64,000 nucleotides of DNA, taken from the NCBI RefSeq assembly GCF_002860285.1, contig NZ_PGVF01000014.1, positions 372,001 to 436,000 on the forward strand, in the 5' to 3' direction. Made by a program: the position numbers and the translations under genes. The stretch comes from Bacillus sp. M6-12 (GTDB taxonomy: Bacteria > Bacillota > Bacilli > Bacillales > DSM-1321). Numbering within the stretch: the first letter of the stretch is position 1; the number at the start of each line of letters is the position of its first letter. The notes under the pieces were generated by a model that saw only the letters and a list, made by a program, of their open reading frames with translations, ran no database searches and was not told the origin of the DNA. Positions 37,720 through 46,542 of the stretch are shown here, in pieces.

Positions 37720-38158
37720 TTTAAATCCCCCTTAGTATTTTATACTACAGTCAAATATTCTTAATTCGAGATAACTTAACTTAAGACAAATTATAATTAC
37801 GTTTACACTAATTGTCAATAAGAAACCTATAAATTTTTTTCCACTCTTTACAAAAAATAGAACGTCCGTTGATTTGGTAGATAGAAAGATATCTTTCTCA
37901 ATTTGCTTATCTTCAGGTTAATATGAAAAGCTTCTGCAAGAGAAGAGGAAGGAGTTTGCCGCGTTAGATGGAGAGAAAGGGGGCAAGATGAATCTTGAAG
38001 ATGGGTACTTTTTGATATCTTTGGTTGAATATAAATAGAGAGGCGGCGCTATAAAGTATTATCTATAGCGGAAAAATCTTCACTAAAGTATATTGAAAGT
38101 ATGATAATGATTACTAAAAAGGAATTTTTTAACATTAGTGAAAACGGGGGAAGTGTTG
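37720..38158. other. Intergenic region between yceI and lctP
   Basis: About 440 bases separate these divergent genes. A perfect 16-bp palindrome AGAAAGATATCTTTCT lies at 37883-37898, and an inverted repeat CGCTATA/TATAGCG at 38047-38070, about 90 bases before lctP. Both could be operators. No gene is seen. Confidence 0.5.
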
Positions 38159-39661
38159 ATGGATTTTATTCTGGCAATAGCACCGATCTTAATAGTTTTC
38201 GTTCTTCTGTTCGTGTTTAAGCAAACATCCTTAAAAGCTGGGATGGGGGCTTTCCTTTTGGCAGGAGGAATTGCTTTGTTCAGTTCTCCTTTTCATTTAG
38301 AGTGGGGGCAGATCGCTCAGGCCTCTGTAAAAGGAGCATTAGTTTCCTTTATCGCGGCGTATGTTTTATTTTTTGGAATACTCCTATTTCACTTAATGAA
38401 AAATATCGGTGCCATAAATCAAATGGCTTCATTTATTTCTCGGGCCACAAACAATCAAATTTTTCGCGTGATCATTTTAGTTATCGGATTTTCCCCTTTG
38501 GTTGAATCGGCAAGCGGATTTGGCATAGCTTTCATGGTAGTCGCTCCAATCCTTGTTGAACTTGGCTTTACTCCATTTAAAGCTTCGCTGATTGGTTTGG
38601 TTAGCCTTCTTGCTGTTCCTTGGGGCGCATTGGCAACCGGAGCTGTCATAGGAGCCAATCTTAGCGGTGTTCCGCTTGAAAATCTTGGTGCCGGCAGCGC
38701 AATTATTAGTACGCCCGTCTTTTTTTATCTGTTATTAATTTCGGTATTTATTGCAGGAGGCTGGCAGGCTGTTAAAGAAAACTGGAAGCATGTTCTTATT
38801 TTTTCTTTATTGTTTGCCTTATCAATATACTTCTTCAGTGCCTTTGTTAGTGTAGAATTAGCAGGAGTGCTTAGTTCACTGGTGACAACTGGATTAGGTT
38901 TATTCTTGATTCGTTTCACAAAGGAAGTTAACAAGAAGGACTTTGTCCAAATTTCTGAAAGAGCAGAAGCCGACAGCGCGAATATTCTAAAAGCATTGAG
39001 CCCATATATATTGCTTACATTCTTTATTTTACTTACGCGTTTAATTCCTGGTATTCGCCATCTCTTAACATCATATGGTGTGCTGGATTTGCCGGCTTTT
39101 TCTTTTTCGCTGGCACTGCTGTATTCTCCAGGTTTTTGGCTGTTTATTACATGTATGATAACAGTAGCCACTTTTAAAATTCAGCCTTCAGTCGTATATC
39201 AATCTTGGAAATCAACTGTATCTCAATGGATTCCTTTTACCATCACAACCACTTCTTATGTAGCTATGTCAGAGGTGATGTCCGCTTCAGGAATGATAAA
39301 TTTTCTTTCAAACTCTGCAGGTGCTGCTTTTGGGTCCAGTTTTATTATTATTTCTGGGTTAATCGCAGGAATGGGGGGCTTTCTTACGGGGAGCAATGCA
39401 GGATCGAATGCAATGTTTATTAAATTGCAAGTGCAAACTGCAAGCAATCTGGGGTTAAACCCCGATTACTTTGCATTTATTCAGAATACCGCCGCATCTC
39501 ATTCCACAATGGCTTCACCATCCCGTGTCATGCTGGGAGCTTCTATATTTAACATTCAATCAGAGGAGGGCCAATTAATAAAAAAGATGTCAGCGATTGC
39601 CGCTGGCTCCCTTGTGATAGTTATTTGTGTCGTATATGGATGGATGATGCTTGAGCAGTAG
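38159..39661 (+). CDS. L-lactate permease family transporter (LctP/LutP type)
   Basis: The family imports L-lactate, D-lactate or glycolate with protons. The 500-residue protein has at least 12 helices and the family blocks PLVESASGFGIAFMVVAPIL, GFTPFKASLIGLVS, VPWGALATGAVIGANLSGVPL and NAGSNAMFIKLQ. ATG 38159 follows GGGGGAAG; an in-frame GTG at 38138 would include that site. It stands alone; no lactate oxidase genes are adjacent, so the physiological substrate is not settled. Confidence 0.9.
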   Translation: MDFILAIAPILIVFVLLFVFKQTSLKAGMGAFLLAGGIALFSSPFHLEWGQIAQASVKGALVSFIAAYVLFFGILLFHLMKNIGAINQMASFISRATNNQIFRVIILVIGFSPLVESASGFGIAFMVVAPILVELGFTPFKASLIGLVSLLAVPWGALATGAVIGANLSGVPLENLGAGSAIISTPVFFYLLLISVFIAGGWQAVKENWKHVLIFSLLFALSIYFFSAFVSVELAGVLSSLVTTGLGLFLIRFTKEVNKKDFVQISERAEADSANILKALSPYILLTFFILLTRLIPGIRHLLTSYGVLDLPAFSFSLALLYSPGFWLFITCMITVATFKIQPSVVYQSWKSTVSQWIPFTITTTSYVAMSEVMSASGMINFLSNSAGAAFGSSFIIISGLIAGMGGFLTGSNAGSNAMFIKLQVQTASNLGLNPDYFAFIQNTAASHSTMASPSRVMLGASIFNIQSEEGQLIKKMSAIAAGSLVIVICVVYGWMMLEQ

Positions 39662-39881
39662 GATATCAACTATTTACGCATCAGAAGGTACTTACGTTTT
39701 GATGACTTCCCTGCTGATAAATTTTATTTGTTACTAATAGTAGCAGATTTATCAAATCAAAAATAAAGCTGGACCAGGAAAGGAATAAAAAATTAGACCA
39801 GCTGATAATAATAATCAAAGATGAAATAGTAGTCTATAACTCTTCTAATATGGAACTAATATCAATTAATAAAAGGAGTCT

Positions 39882-40445
39882 ATGATGTCATACTCAAACA
39901 AATTGAATTTCCCTGTTCTAGAAACCGAGAGGCTTATTTTAAGGGAAGTTAAAAAGGATGATGCCCCAAGTATTCTTCATTATCTTTCTGATAAGGAAGT
40001 AATGGAATACTACGGTTTAGCACCATTTGAAACTATTAAGGATGCCGAGGATGAAATTGAATGGTACAGAAGGATTTTCGATGAGAGCACAGGAATACGC
40101 TGGGGGATCACTTTAAAAGGGGAAGATAAAGTGGTTGGCAGCTGCGGTATCCATAGCCGCTCCGGGACCCATGCTCGTGCTGATGCGGGTGCAGAACTGG
40201 CAAAAGAATACTGGAAAAAAGGGATTATGTCTGAAGCCTTTAATGCTGTGTTACATTACGGTTTTGTACAAATGGGTTTAATGAGAATCCAAGGACTTAT
40301 TGAGCCAGATAATCTCGCCTCTCAAAAGCTAGTAGAAAAAAGCGGCTTCGTAAGGGAAGGCTTACTTAGGAAGTATGAATGCACAAATGGAAAATTTGAT
40401 GATTTATACATGTATTCATTATTAAGAGATGATTACATAGTGTAA
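39882..40445 (+). CDS. GNAT acetyltransferase (RimJ/RimL type)
   Basis: The 187-residue protein begins LETERLILREVKKDDAPSILHYLSD and shows the acetyl-CoA region AELAKEYWKKGIMSEAFNAVLHYGF and GLIEPDNLASQKLVEKSGFVREGLLR, typical of RimJ/RimL N-acetyltransferases. The acceptor is not predictable (protein N-terminus or small molecule). ATG 39882 follows AAAGGAG; ATG 39885 is equally possible. It is flanked by a terminator and a convergent small gene. Confidence 0.88.
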   Translation: MMSYSNKLNFPVLETERLILREVKKDDAPSILHYLSDKEVMEYYGLAPFETIKDAEDEIEWYRRIFDESTGIRWGITLKGEDKVVGSCGIHSRSGTHARADAGAELAKEYWKKGIMSEAFNAVLHYGFVQMGLMRIQGLIEPDNLASQKLVEKSGFVREGLLRKYECTNGKFDDLYMYSLLRDDYIV

Positions 40446-40507
40446 CATAATAGGTAAGCGAGGAATAGCAGGCGTCGGCAGCATTTAATTATATGAAAAG
40501 AATAGCA

Positions 40508-40538
40508 GAAAAACGCCAGGAAAAAATGGCGTTTTTTA
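40508..40538. terminator. Bidirectional terminator hairpin
   Basis: AAAAACGCCA and TGGCGTTTTT form a 10-bp stem with an A-rich loop. It serves the acetyltransferase on the plus strand and the small gene on the minus strand. Confidence 0.8.
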
Positions 40539-40685
40539 TTCGTTATTGTGCCTTTCTTGCTGGATGATTATTTCATCCTGTTCGCTGCTCAATATGTCAG
40601 CCATTGAAGAAGTCTGCTGATTCCGAGTAGATTCCTTCTCTGCTGTTCTTTTACTTTCGGTTGAAAAACTTTTTTGCTGCTTCAT
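40536..40685 (-). CDS. Small hypothetical protein, 49 residues
   Basis: On the minus strand ATG 40685 follows GGGGGTGGG and the frame ends at TAA 40536, directly on a terminator hairpin. The peptide begins MKQQKSFSTESKRTAEK and is rich in Gln, Glu and Ser. I do not recognise it. The strong ribosome site and the terminator at its end make it likely to be expressed. Confidence 0.6.
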   Translation of the reverse strand: MKQQKSFSTESKRTAEKESTRNQQTSSMADILSSEQDEIIIQQERHNNE

Positions 40686-40848
40686 TTTCCCACCCCCTAT
40701 ATAACTTTAAAGTGTGAGAACGTAGTTGAAATTATACTTCTTAGGTTTATTGTAATGAAATAAAGGGTTCCTCTTTAACAAGTTTTAATGAATAGAACCT
40801 GATACAATGAGTCTTTTAAAAAATATCTAAAAACAGCTTCTTTTAAAT

Positions 40849-40997
40849 TTGCTTTCCATTGCAATGACTGTTACAATGAAAGAGAATTATTTTTGTTCGG
40901 TGTAAAGGATAGTTTAAGTTTTTGACTTTTCGTCTTGATGATCACTTTGGGCAAGGATAGTAACACTGTGTGTTTAGCACACTAGGAGGCAACAAAA
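40849..40997 (+). promoter_or_regulatory. Promoter and conserved cold-shock 5' leader, csp copy 1
   Basis: TTGCTT (40849-40854), 17 bases, and TACAAT (40872-40877) form a promoter. About 110 bases of leader follow, from TTATTTTTGTTCGGTG to AGGAGGCAAC before ATG 40998. The leader is almost identical to that of the second csp gene at 42775-42887 (for example, shared GATGATCACTTTGGGCAAGG). Long structured leaders control csp mRNA stability and translation in the cold. Confidence 0.8.
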
Positions 40998-41198
40998 ATG
41001 GAACAAGGTACAGTTAAATGGTTTAATGCAGAAAAAGGTTTTGGATTTATCGAGCGTGAAGGTGGAGACGACGTATTCGTACATTTCTCTGCTATCCAAT
41101 CTGAAGGATTCAAATCATTAGACGAAGGTCAAAAAGTTACTTTTGACGTTGAACAAGGTGCTCGTGGACCTCAAGCTTCAAACGTACAAAAAGCTTAA
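40998..41198 (+). CDS. Cold-shock protein, copy 1
   Basis: A 66-residue single-stranded nucleic-acid-binding OB-fold protein, an RNA chaperone. RNP1 (KGFGFIE) and RNP2 (DVFVHF) are intact. It differs from the copy at 42888 at only a couple of residues, for example VTFDVEQ versus VTFEVEQ and QASNVQ versus QATNVQ. It has AGGAGG upstream and a terminator at 41214. It is similar to CspB/CspD of B. subtilis, but the exact orthologue is not assigned. Confidence 0.96.
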   Translation: MEQGTVKWFNAEKGFGFIEREGGDDVFVHFSAIQSEGFKSLDEGQKVTFDVEQGARGPQASNVQKA

Positions 41199-41213
41199 TA
41201 TATTTTCGGATAA

Positions 41214-41247
41214 AACAGACCCTTTTGATAAAGGGTCTGTTTTTTTG
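41214..41247 (+). terminator. Intrinsic terminator after csp copy 1
   Basis: AACAGACCC and GGGTCTGTT form the stem, followed by seven T. A second hairpin (AACCTGCTC/GAGCAGGTT) lies at 41268-41292. Confidence 0.9.
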
Positions 41248-41297
41248 CTTTTATAATATAATAAATAAACCTGCTCATCTGAAGAGCAGGTTCTTTT

Positions 41298-41665
41298 GGT
41301 ACAAGAAAAAGTAATAATATGTTTATAAGGTTTAATTAAGGATAGCATAGCAAATAAAGATTACCAAAGTCTTAGGTAATCAACCCTGTTTGATTAACAA
41401 AAACTTTCCATACTTTTTATTTTCATTGCTTAATTAACCGCATATAGACTTAAAAAGGGGATGAAAAAGAAAACGGTTCATAATTGTTGGATTGAAGAGG
41501 GAAATAAATAAAAATTTTAAGAAGAATATTTATTAGTGGATTCAGCGTAAAAGAGACGGTAAGAAAATGAATGAATGGGGGGAAATGTCGAAATGGAAAA
41601 AGAGGTAATATACTGCGAAATGAGCCGGAGAGAAGAAGGGAATACGCGTAGCAATATAGATCGCG
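41298..41665. other. Intergenic region between csp copy 1 and carD
   Basis: About 370 bases hold no supported gene. A 27-residue frame from ATG 41593 has GGGGGGAAA upstream but overlaps the end of the convergent CarD gene. I do not consider it proven. Confidence 0.4.
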
Positions 41666-42139
41666 CTATAGGCTGACTTTTAACAGCTCAGTTGCCTGTA
41701 CTTCTGAGATTCCTCTTATTAATCCTAATTCACCAATAAAAATTTTGCGGGCATTTTCCAGCATTTGTTTTTCGCTGGAATTAAGGTTTTTTTCTTTTTG
41801 GATCCGCATTAAATCCCGAACAACTTCAGCGCCGTCATTTAATTTGCCTGACCTCATTTTATCTGAGTTAATCTTATATCTCTGTTTCCAGAATAATGAT
41901 TTATCAGATTCTCCATAATGGAAATTTTCCATTACAATGTCCATCGCAAGCGTGTCAGCAACCAAACGTATACTTGTCTTTGTTATGTTTTTAATAGGAA
42001 CAAGTACTTGCATTTTATTGACAGGTATCTTGATAACAAAATACTTCTGGATTTGCCCTTGGATTTCTTTTTCTTCTATTCCTTCAATTATGCCAGCTCC
42101 GTGCATCGGATATATAATGTGGTCTCCAATTTCAAACAA
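41666..42139 (-). CDS. CarD/CdnL-family RNA-polymerase-binding regulator
   Basis: CarD-type proteins bind the beta subunit and stabilise open promoter complexes. The 157-residue protein has the N-terminal Tudor-like RNAP-interaction domain (MFEIGDHIIYPMHGAGIIEGIEEKEI, KYFVIKIP) and the C-terminal helical domain (FWKQRYKINSDKMRSGKLNDGAEVVRDLM, KQMLENARKIFIGELGLIRG). Length matches CdnL. ATG 42139 has GGAGGGG. It lies convergent to csp copy 1, in the gap between the two csp genes. Confidence 0.92.
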   Translation of the reverse strand: MFEIGDHIIYPMHGAGIIEGIEEKEIQGQIQKYFVIKIPVNKMQVLVPIKNITKTSIRLVADTLAMDIVMENFHYGESDKSLFWKQRYKINSDKMRSGKLNDGAEVVRDLMRIQKEKNLNSSEKQMLENARKIFIGELGLIRGISEVQATELLKVSL

Positions 42140-42420
42140 ATAATCCCCTCCTTATAATGTATTCTTATAATATCATAATCTTATTTTTTTATCAAATTTC
42201 TAATAATAACATCAACTGCAAAACGATGTCAATAGTTGTTGCCCTTTATTTTATATTTAAATGATAAAAAACATTTTTTACATTAATCACGCTGTTCCTG
42301 AGGCTCTTGAATAGCTCCTGAATTGTAACTTCCGTTAGCAGCACTTGAACTATAAACATTAATATCGGACAATGAGATAGGAAAGTACTAATTTTAAAAG
42401 CCAAAGTAAAAAGCACCCGA

Positions 42421-42633
42421 TTATTCGGATGCATACTTAATTATTCCATGTATATAAACGGAGTATTCTCTTTGAATAAATTCTCTTACTTTTATTTTTC
42501 CTTCTTTTTCTAATTCTTCAACCAGCTCTTTGATAGCAATGCTTTCTTTAATAGTACCAGCAGGAATCTCAGTTGAAAAGAAGTTCCCCTTGCTTGCCTT
42601 TTGCAGGTAGTTAAATAGTGTTACTTTATCCAT
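42421..42633 (-). CDS. Hypothetical protein, 70 residues
   Basis: ATG 42633 on the minus strand follows GAAAGGGATGA. The protein begins MDKVTLFNYLQKASKGNFFS and ends with a stretch like REYSVYIHGIIKYASE; it has charged helices (IKELVEELEKEGKIKV) and could be a small winged helix. I do not recognise the family. A longer reading from 42711 is open but has no ribosome site. Confidence 0.55.
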   Translation of the reverse strand: MDKVTLFNYLQKASKGNFFSTEIPAGTIKESIAIKELVEELEKEGKIKVREFIQREYSVYIHGIIKYASE

Positions 42634-42735
42634 CGGGTCATCCCTTTCATTTACATATACCCATTCGACATATAGGTGGCCTATCCCTTTAAATATTAAA
42701 TAAGTCTTCAATTATTTTTAATTACTATTATCCAT

Positions 42736-42887
42736 TTGCTTTCGCTCCGCTGTCCTGTTATAATAAAAAGGAATTATTTTTGTTCGGTGTAAAGGATAGC
42801 ATAAGTTGTTTGACTTTTCGTCTTGATGATCACTTTGGGCAAGGATAGTAACACATTGTGTGGTTAACACACTAGGAGGCAACAAAA
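42736..42887 (+). promoter_or_regulatory. Promoter and conserved cold-shock 5' leader, csp copy 2
   Basis: TTGCTT (42736-42741), 17 bases, and TATAAT (42759-42764) form the promoter. The leader from about 42775 to AGGAGG is nearly identical to that of copy 1, with a few small insertions (for example AAGTTGTTTGACT versus AAGTTTTTGACT), while the spacer between -35 and -10 differs. Confidence 0.85.
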
Positions 42888-43088
42888 ATGGAACAAGGTA
42901 CAGTTAAATGGTTTAATGCAGAAAAAGGTTTTGGATTTATCGAGCGCGAAGGTGGAGACGACGTATTCGTACATTTCTCTGCTATCCAATCTGAAGGATT
43001 CAAATCATTAGACGAAGGTCAAAAAGTTACTTTTGAAGTTGAGCAAGGTGCTCGCGGACCTCAAGCTACAAACGTTCAAAAAGCTTAA
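42888..43088 (+). CDS. Cold-shock protein, copy 2
   Basis: The 66-residue RNA chaperone has RNP1 KGFGFIE and RNP2 DVFVHF intact, and is nearly identical to copy 1 in DNA and protein. The gene and leader behave as one duplicated unit. A terminator with a long T run follows at 43100. Confidence 0.96.
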   Translation: MEQGTVKWFNAEKGFGFIEREGGDDVFVHFSAIQSEGFKSLDEGQKVTFEVEQGARGPQATNVQKA

Positions 43089-43099
43089 TATATCCGGTA

Positions 43100-43135
43100 A
43101 AACAGATCCTTTTAAAGGATCTGTTTTTTTTTTTA
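43100..43135 (+). terminator. Intrinsic terminator after csp copy 2
   Basis: AACAGATCC and GGATCTGTT form the stem over TTTTAAA, with a run of 11 T. Confidence 0.9.
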
Positions 43136-43409
43136 GAAAGAGGTCTACCGCAGGATAACAGTTAACGAATATTTTGTAAAAGGTTACATTATACCCAACA
43201 ACAATTTTTGCTTTGAAAAGAATCCAGCTGGTATGTAAATTGCATACATAAGCAAAGTCCCAGGTGTTCATATCCGCCTGGGACTTTATTATTTATAAGC
43301 AATAAATTATTTCATAACCCGAATATTTCGGGAGTGAAAATAATGGTATTATATGTTAGTATAACTAATTGATTATTTATAATATTTCTTCAGCCGGGAG
43401 ATGGGCAGC

Positions 43410-44618
43410 ATGGTAAGGTGGAAACGAAATTTGTGGGTGCTTTCGATTGGGGTCTTTTTTACGTCAGCTAGTTTTTCCATGGTAATTCCCTATTTGCCAA
43501 TGTTCCTTTTGCAAATAGGTGTACACCAACACACAGAAATGTGGTCAGGGCTTTTATTTAGCTCTGCTTTTTTGGCAGGTGCTATTGCTTCTCCATTTTG
43601 GGGGAGGATGGCTGACCAATATGGGAGAAAACCTATGATCATTCGGGCAGGATTTGCCCTTTTTATCATTTATACGTTAATGGCTTTAACCACAAATCCG
43701 TATCAAATATTGGTTTTGCGAATCTTACAGGGATTGTTAAGCGGATTTATTCCTGGAGCAATCGCTTTAATTGGTACAAATACGCCAAGCAGTAAAGTGG
43801 GGTATGCCCTATCCATTATTTCTTCAGCTTCTGCCTCAGGGGGGATTATCGGACCCCTTCTAGGTGGGGGAATTGCTGAGGTAGCAGGGAATCGATGGGC
43901 ATTTGCCAGCGGCGGAATAATTGTTTGCCTGGCGACTTTTCTGATTATTTTTTGGGTAAAAGAGGAAAACTTTACTCCTGCTAAGGAAAAGGGTTCCATT
44001 AGAAAGGACTTCAAAGCGGCACTCAGCAACCGTCCTCTTTTACTGGTGCTTATCTTATCACTTGTTACCAGTTGTTCAGTCATGATCATTGAGCCGGTTT
44101 TTCCACTATATATTTTGAAACTAAGTGGTTCTTCTGATAATCAATCGTTAATTGCGGGTATTGTTTTTTCACTTCCCGGTATCGCTAGTGTCATATTTGC
44201 CCCTTTTTGGGGAAAGTGGGCTGACAAAGCAGGTTTTCAGCGTGTTTTATTTATTGGTTTACTTGGCGGTGGAGTGGGCACAATAGCTCAAATTCTGTTT
44301 ACCCATATTTGGGGTTTTTCCATTATCCGGTTCGTTTATGGTATCTTTTTCTGTGCGGTTTATCCTGCTTTAAATGGGCTTATAGTAAAGGTAACACCGG
44401 ATGATTTCCGAGGAAGGGCTTTCAGTTTGAGCCAAACGGCAAACCAACTTGGCGGGATGGCAGGTCCTATTATTGGCGGTTTACTAGGCGGAATTTTTCC
44501 CATCCAAAGTGTATTTGTGGTGACAGGAATTTTCCTTTTAGCGGCAATGGGAACAGCTCATAGAAATGCGGCGGAGCTAAAAGGCACTTTCATAAGAAAT
44601 GAAGTTTCTGAAAAGTAG
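43410..44618 (+). CDS. MFS drug-efflux-type transporter
   Basis: The protein of about 402 residues has 12 helices and loop motifs ADQYGRKPMII and DKAGFQRVLF, plus the antiporter-type GIIGPLLGGGIAEV. It resembles the MdtG/YttB branch of DHA1 multidrug exporters. I chose ATG 43410 behind GGGAG; ATG 43401 lies too close to that site. It stands alone, flanked by an inverted repeat at 44656-44695. The substrate is unknown. Confidence 0.88.
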   Translation: MVRWKRNLWVLSIGVFFTSASFSMVIPYLPMFLLQIGVHQHTEMWSGLLFSSAFLAGAIASPFWGRMADQYGRKPMIIRAGFALFIIYTLMALTTNPYQILVLRILQGLLSGFIPGAIALIGTNTPSSKVGYALSIISSASASGGIIGPLLGGGIAEVAGNRWAFASGGIIVCLATFLIIFWVKEENFTPAKEKGSIRKDFKAALSNRPLLLVLILSLVTSCSVMIIEPVFPLYILKLSGSSDNQSLIAGIVFSLPGIASVIFAPFWGKWADKAGFQRVLFIGLLGGGVGTIAQILFTHIWGFSIIRFVYGIFFCAVYPALNGLIVKVTPDDFRGRAFSLSQTANQLGGMAGPIIGGLLGGIFPIQSVFVVTGIFLLAAMGTAHRNAAELKGTFIRNEVSEK

Positions 44619-44655
44619 CGGGGTAGTGTAAGTTAAAAAATTGCATCAGGAAAAT

Positions 44656-44695
44656 GGGTCAGTTCCATACTCACTATAACAGAGGGTACTGACCC
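44656..44695. terminator. Hairpin between convergent genes
   Basis: GGGTCAGT and ACTGACCC flank a 24-base loop between the MFS gene and the convergent acetyltransferase. The T runs are weak. Confidence 0.5.
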
Positions 44696-44711
44696 GGAAA
44701 ACCAGCATTTA

Positions 44712-45269
44712 TTATGAAACGTCGATCAAACTGTCGGGTTGCTTCCTGTTTCGTAAAACTGTAATAAAACCATCCAATATATCATGGCTAACAGAAAACC
44801 CTTTACGTTTATAAAATTCCAAAGCGATATCATTGCCGTTTGAGACAAAGATAAAATAATCTTCTACATCGTCAAATTTCTCCAGCCAGTCCATAGACAT
44901 TTTGAAAAGCTTAGATCCTATTCCATAATGTCTATACTCATCTTTAATATAAAATTGAGATAAACAGCCTACATTATTTTTTCTGACAGAAGCAAGGTCA
45001 AAAAAAGTGGCAAATTCATTAGAGTATGTTTCTTTAGGAGAAATATTAGAATATACATAGCCAACTATTTTTTGATCGTGTTTAACTACTGTAATATTAT
45101 TGTAAATTGCACTTTTTACTGAAGGGACCAACCTAGTATCGAAATTCATATTGTCAAACAGTTCAGGGTTTATGCAGGATTTCGATTTTTGATAAGCCAT
45201 AAGTTCATTGCACAAATCTCTGCAGCATTCAACTTCTTCAATAGGTAAAACTTCAAATTTGAAATTCAT
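44712..45269 (-). CDS. GNAT acetyltransferase
   Basis: The 185-residue protein carries GNAT features: KIVGYVYSNIS, then the acetyl-CoA-binding FYIKDEYRHYGIGSKLFKMSMDWL and SNGNDIALEFYKRKGFS. The N-terminal third (EEVECCRDLCNELMAYQ) is less typical and may bind the substrate. ATG 45269 follows AAGGAG. It stands between the MFS gene and cysL; no functional link is visible. Confidence 0.85.
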   Translation of the reverse strand: MNFKFEVLPIEEVECCRDLCNELMAYQKSKSCINPELFDNMNFDTRLVPSVKSAIYNNITVVKHDQKIVGYVYSNISPKETYSNEFATFFDLASVRKNNVGCLSQFYIKDEYRHYGIGSKLFKMSMDWLEKFDDVEDYFIFVSNGNDIALEFYKRKGFSVSHDILDGFITVLRNRKQPDSLIDVS

Positions 45270-45380
45270 ATTGTTCTCCTTTTAATTATTCTTCTTCGTA
45301 AATTGCCAACTGATTAATAAAATTGGGCATCACACTCTTTAATAAACAATCCGACTAGGGCAACATTAAATAGATCAGGT

Positions 45381-46289
45381 TCAAACTTCAGTTCCATCAT
45401 TGTTATTAACCCACTTTTTGTTTAATGCACTAATAAAGGTCTTCACATTCTTTTTCTCCTGCATGATTGGTGAGTAAATATAGGAAAGCGTCCTGTTAAA
45501 ATAGTGGTTTTTTAGCTTTACAATTGAGAGATTTCCATGCTGGATATCTCTTTCAATGACACTTCGGGAAAGCAGCGAAAGTCCCATGCCATTAATAAGT
45601 GTTTCTTTAATTCCCTGATTGCTGCTGATAGTTAAAATGGATTTTATTTTTAGACCATTAGACCGAATGACATGGTTTAAATATTCTCGTGTTCCTGAGC
45701 CTACTTCTCTTGTAACCCATGCTTGATCCTGGAGGTCTGCAATAGTTGCTTCTTTCTTACTAGCTAGCGGATGACTGGTGGACGAAACAATGAATAGCTC
45801 GTCCTGCATAAACGGGTTAACAGAAACGTCGGTTTCGTTTGTTTGGCCTTCAATCAAGCCGATATCCACGCTATACAGCCTGACAGATTCAGTAATTTCT
45901 TCGGTATTCCCGATCATCACCTTCAGTTCAAGCTCTGGGTAGTCTCTTTGCAGATCAAATAATAAGGAGGGCAAAATATACTCGCCTATTGTAAAGCTGG
46001 CTCCTATCTTTAGCTCTCCCTTTATGGAGTTATGGTGTTCCAGAATGTCCTGTCGGGTCTGTTCGTATATAGTTATCATTTGCTTGGCACGTTCATATAA
46101 AATTTCGCCGGTAGGAGTAATTTTTAACAATTTAGGCGACCGGACAAATAATTTGGTTTGAAATTCTTTCTCGAGATTTTTAATATGTAAACTGACACTC
46201 GGTTGTGACATGAGCAGCAATTCCCCTGTTTTGGTAAAATTCTTCACTTCTGCAAGGGTTACAAATGTTCTTAATGCGTCATAGTACAA
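45381..46289 (-). CDS. cysL: LysR-type regulator CysL (activator of cysJI)
   Basis: CysL activates the sulfite reductase operon cysJI in B. subtilis. The 302-residue protein has an N-terminal LTTR helix-turn-helix (DALRTFVTLAEVKNFTKTGELL, SQPSVSLHIKNLEKE) and an effector domain with GASFTIGEYILPSLL and IGNTEEI, closely similar to CysL. TTG 46289 follows AAGGTGGG; longer readings lack a ribosome site. It is divergent from cysJI, so local control and autoregulation are likely; in B. subtilis the two are not adjacent. Confidence 0.9.
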   Translation of the reverse strand: MYYDALRTFVTLAEVKNFTKTGELLLMSQPSVSLHIKNLEKEFQTKLFVRSPKLLKITPTGEILYERAKQMITIYEQTRQDILEHHNSIKGELKIGASFTIGEYILPSLLFDLQRDYPELELKVMIGNTEEITESVRLYSVDIGLIEGQTNETDVSVNPFMQDELFIVSSTSHPLASKKEATIADLQDQAWVTREVGSGTREYLNHVIRSNGLKIKSILTISSNQGIKETLINGMGLSLLSRSVIERDIQHGNLSIVKLKNHYFNRTLSYIYSPIMQEKKNVKTFISALNKKWVNNNDGTEV

Positions 46290-46542
46290 AAATATATCCC
46301 ACCTTATTATTAGTATTATTAATAACAATAATTAGTTATATATATTTTACTAATGCTTTATCTTTCGGTAAAGTTTTCAGTGAGAAGTTTTTTTGAAAAG
46401 GTAAATTTTTAAAGCCGAGTTTATTTATCAGAATAATAGTTATATAATAGCATTAGTCGAAACGTAAAAGATAAGACAAGTGGATCATGTCATTACTAAT
46501 GACATGTATCAAGTATATATTTCCTTTGAGAGGTGGATTTCG

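Noticed and set aside
42246-42434. 62-residue minus-strand open frame between the CarD gene and the 70-residue gene
   Set aside because: No ribosome site and low-complexity hydrophobic content; it overlaps the end of the downstream hypothetical gene.
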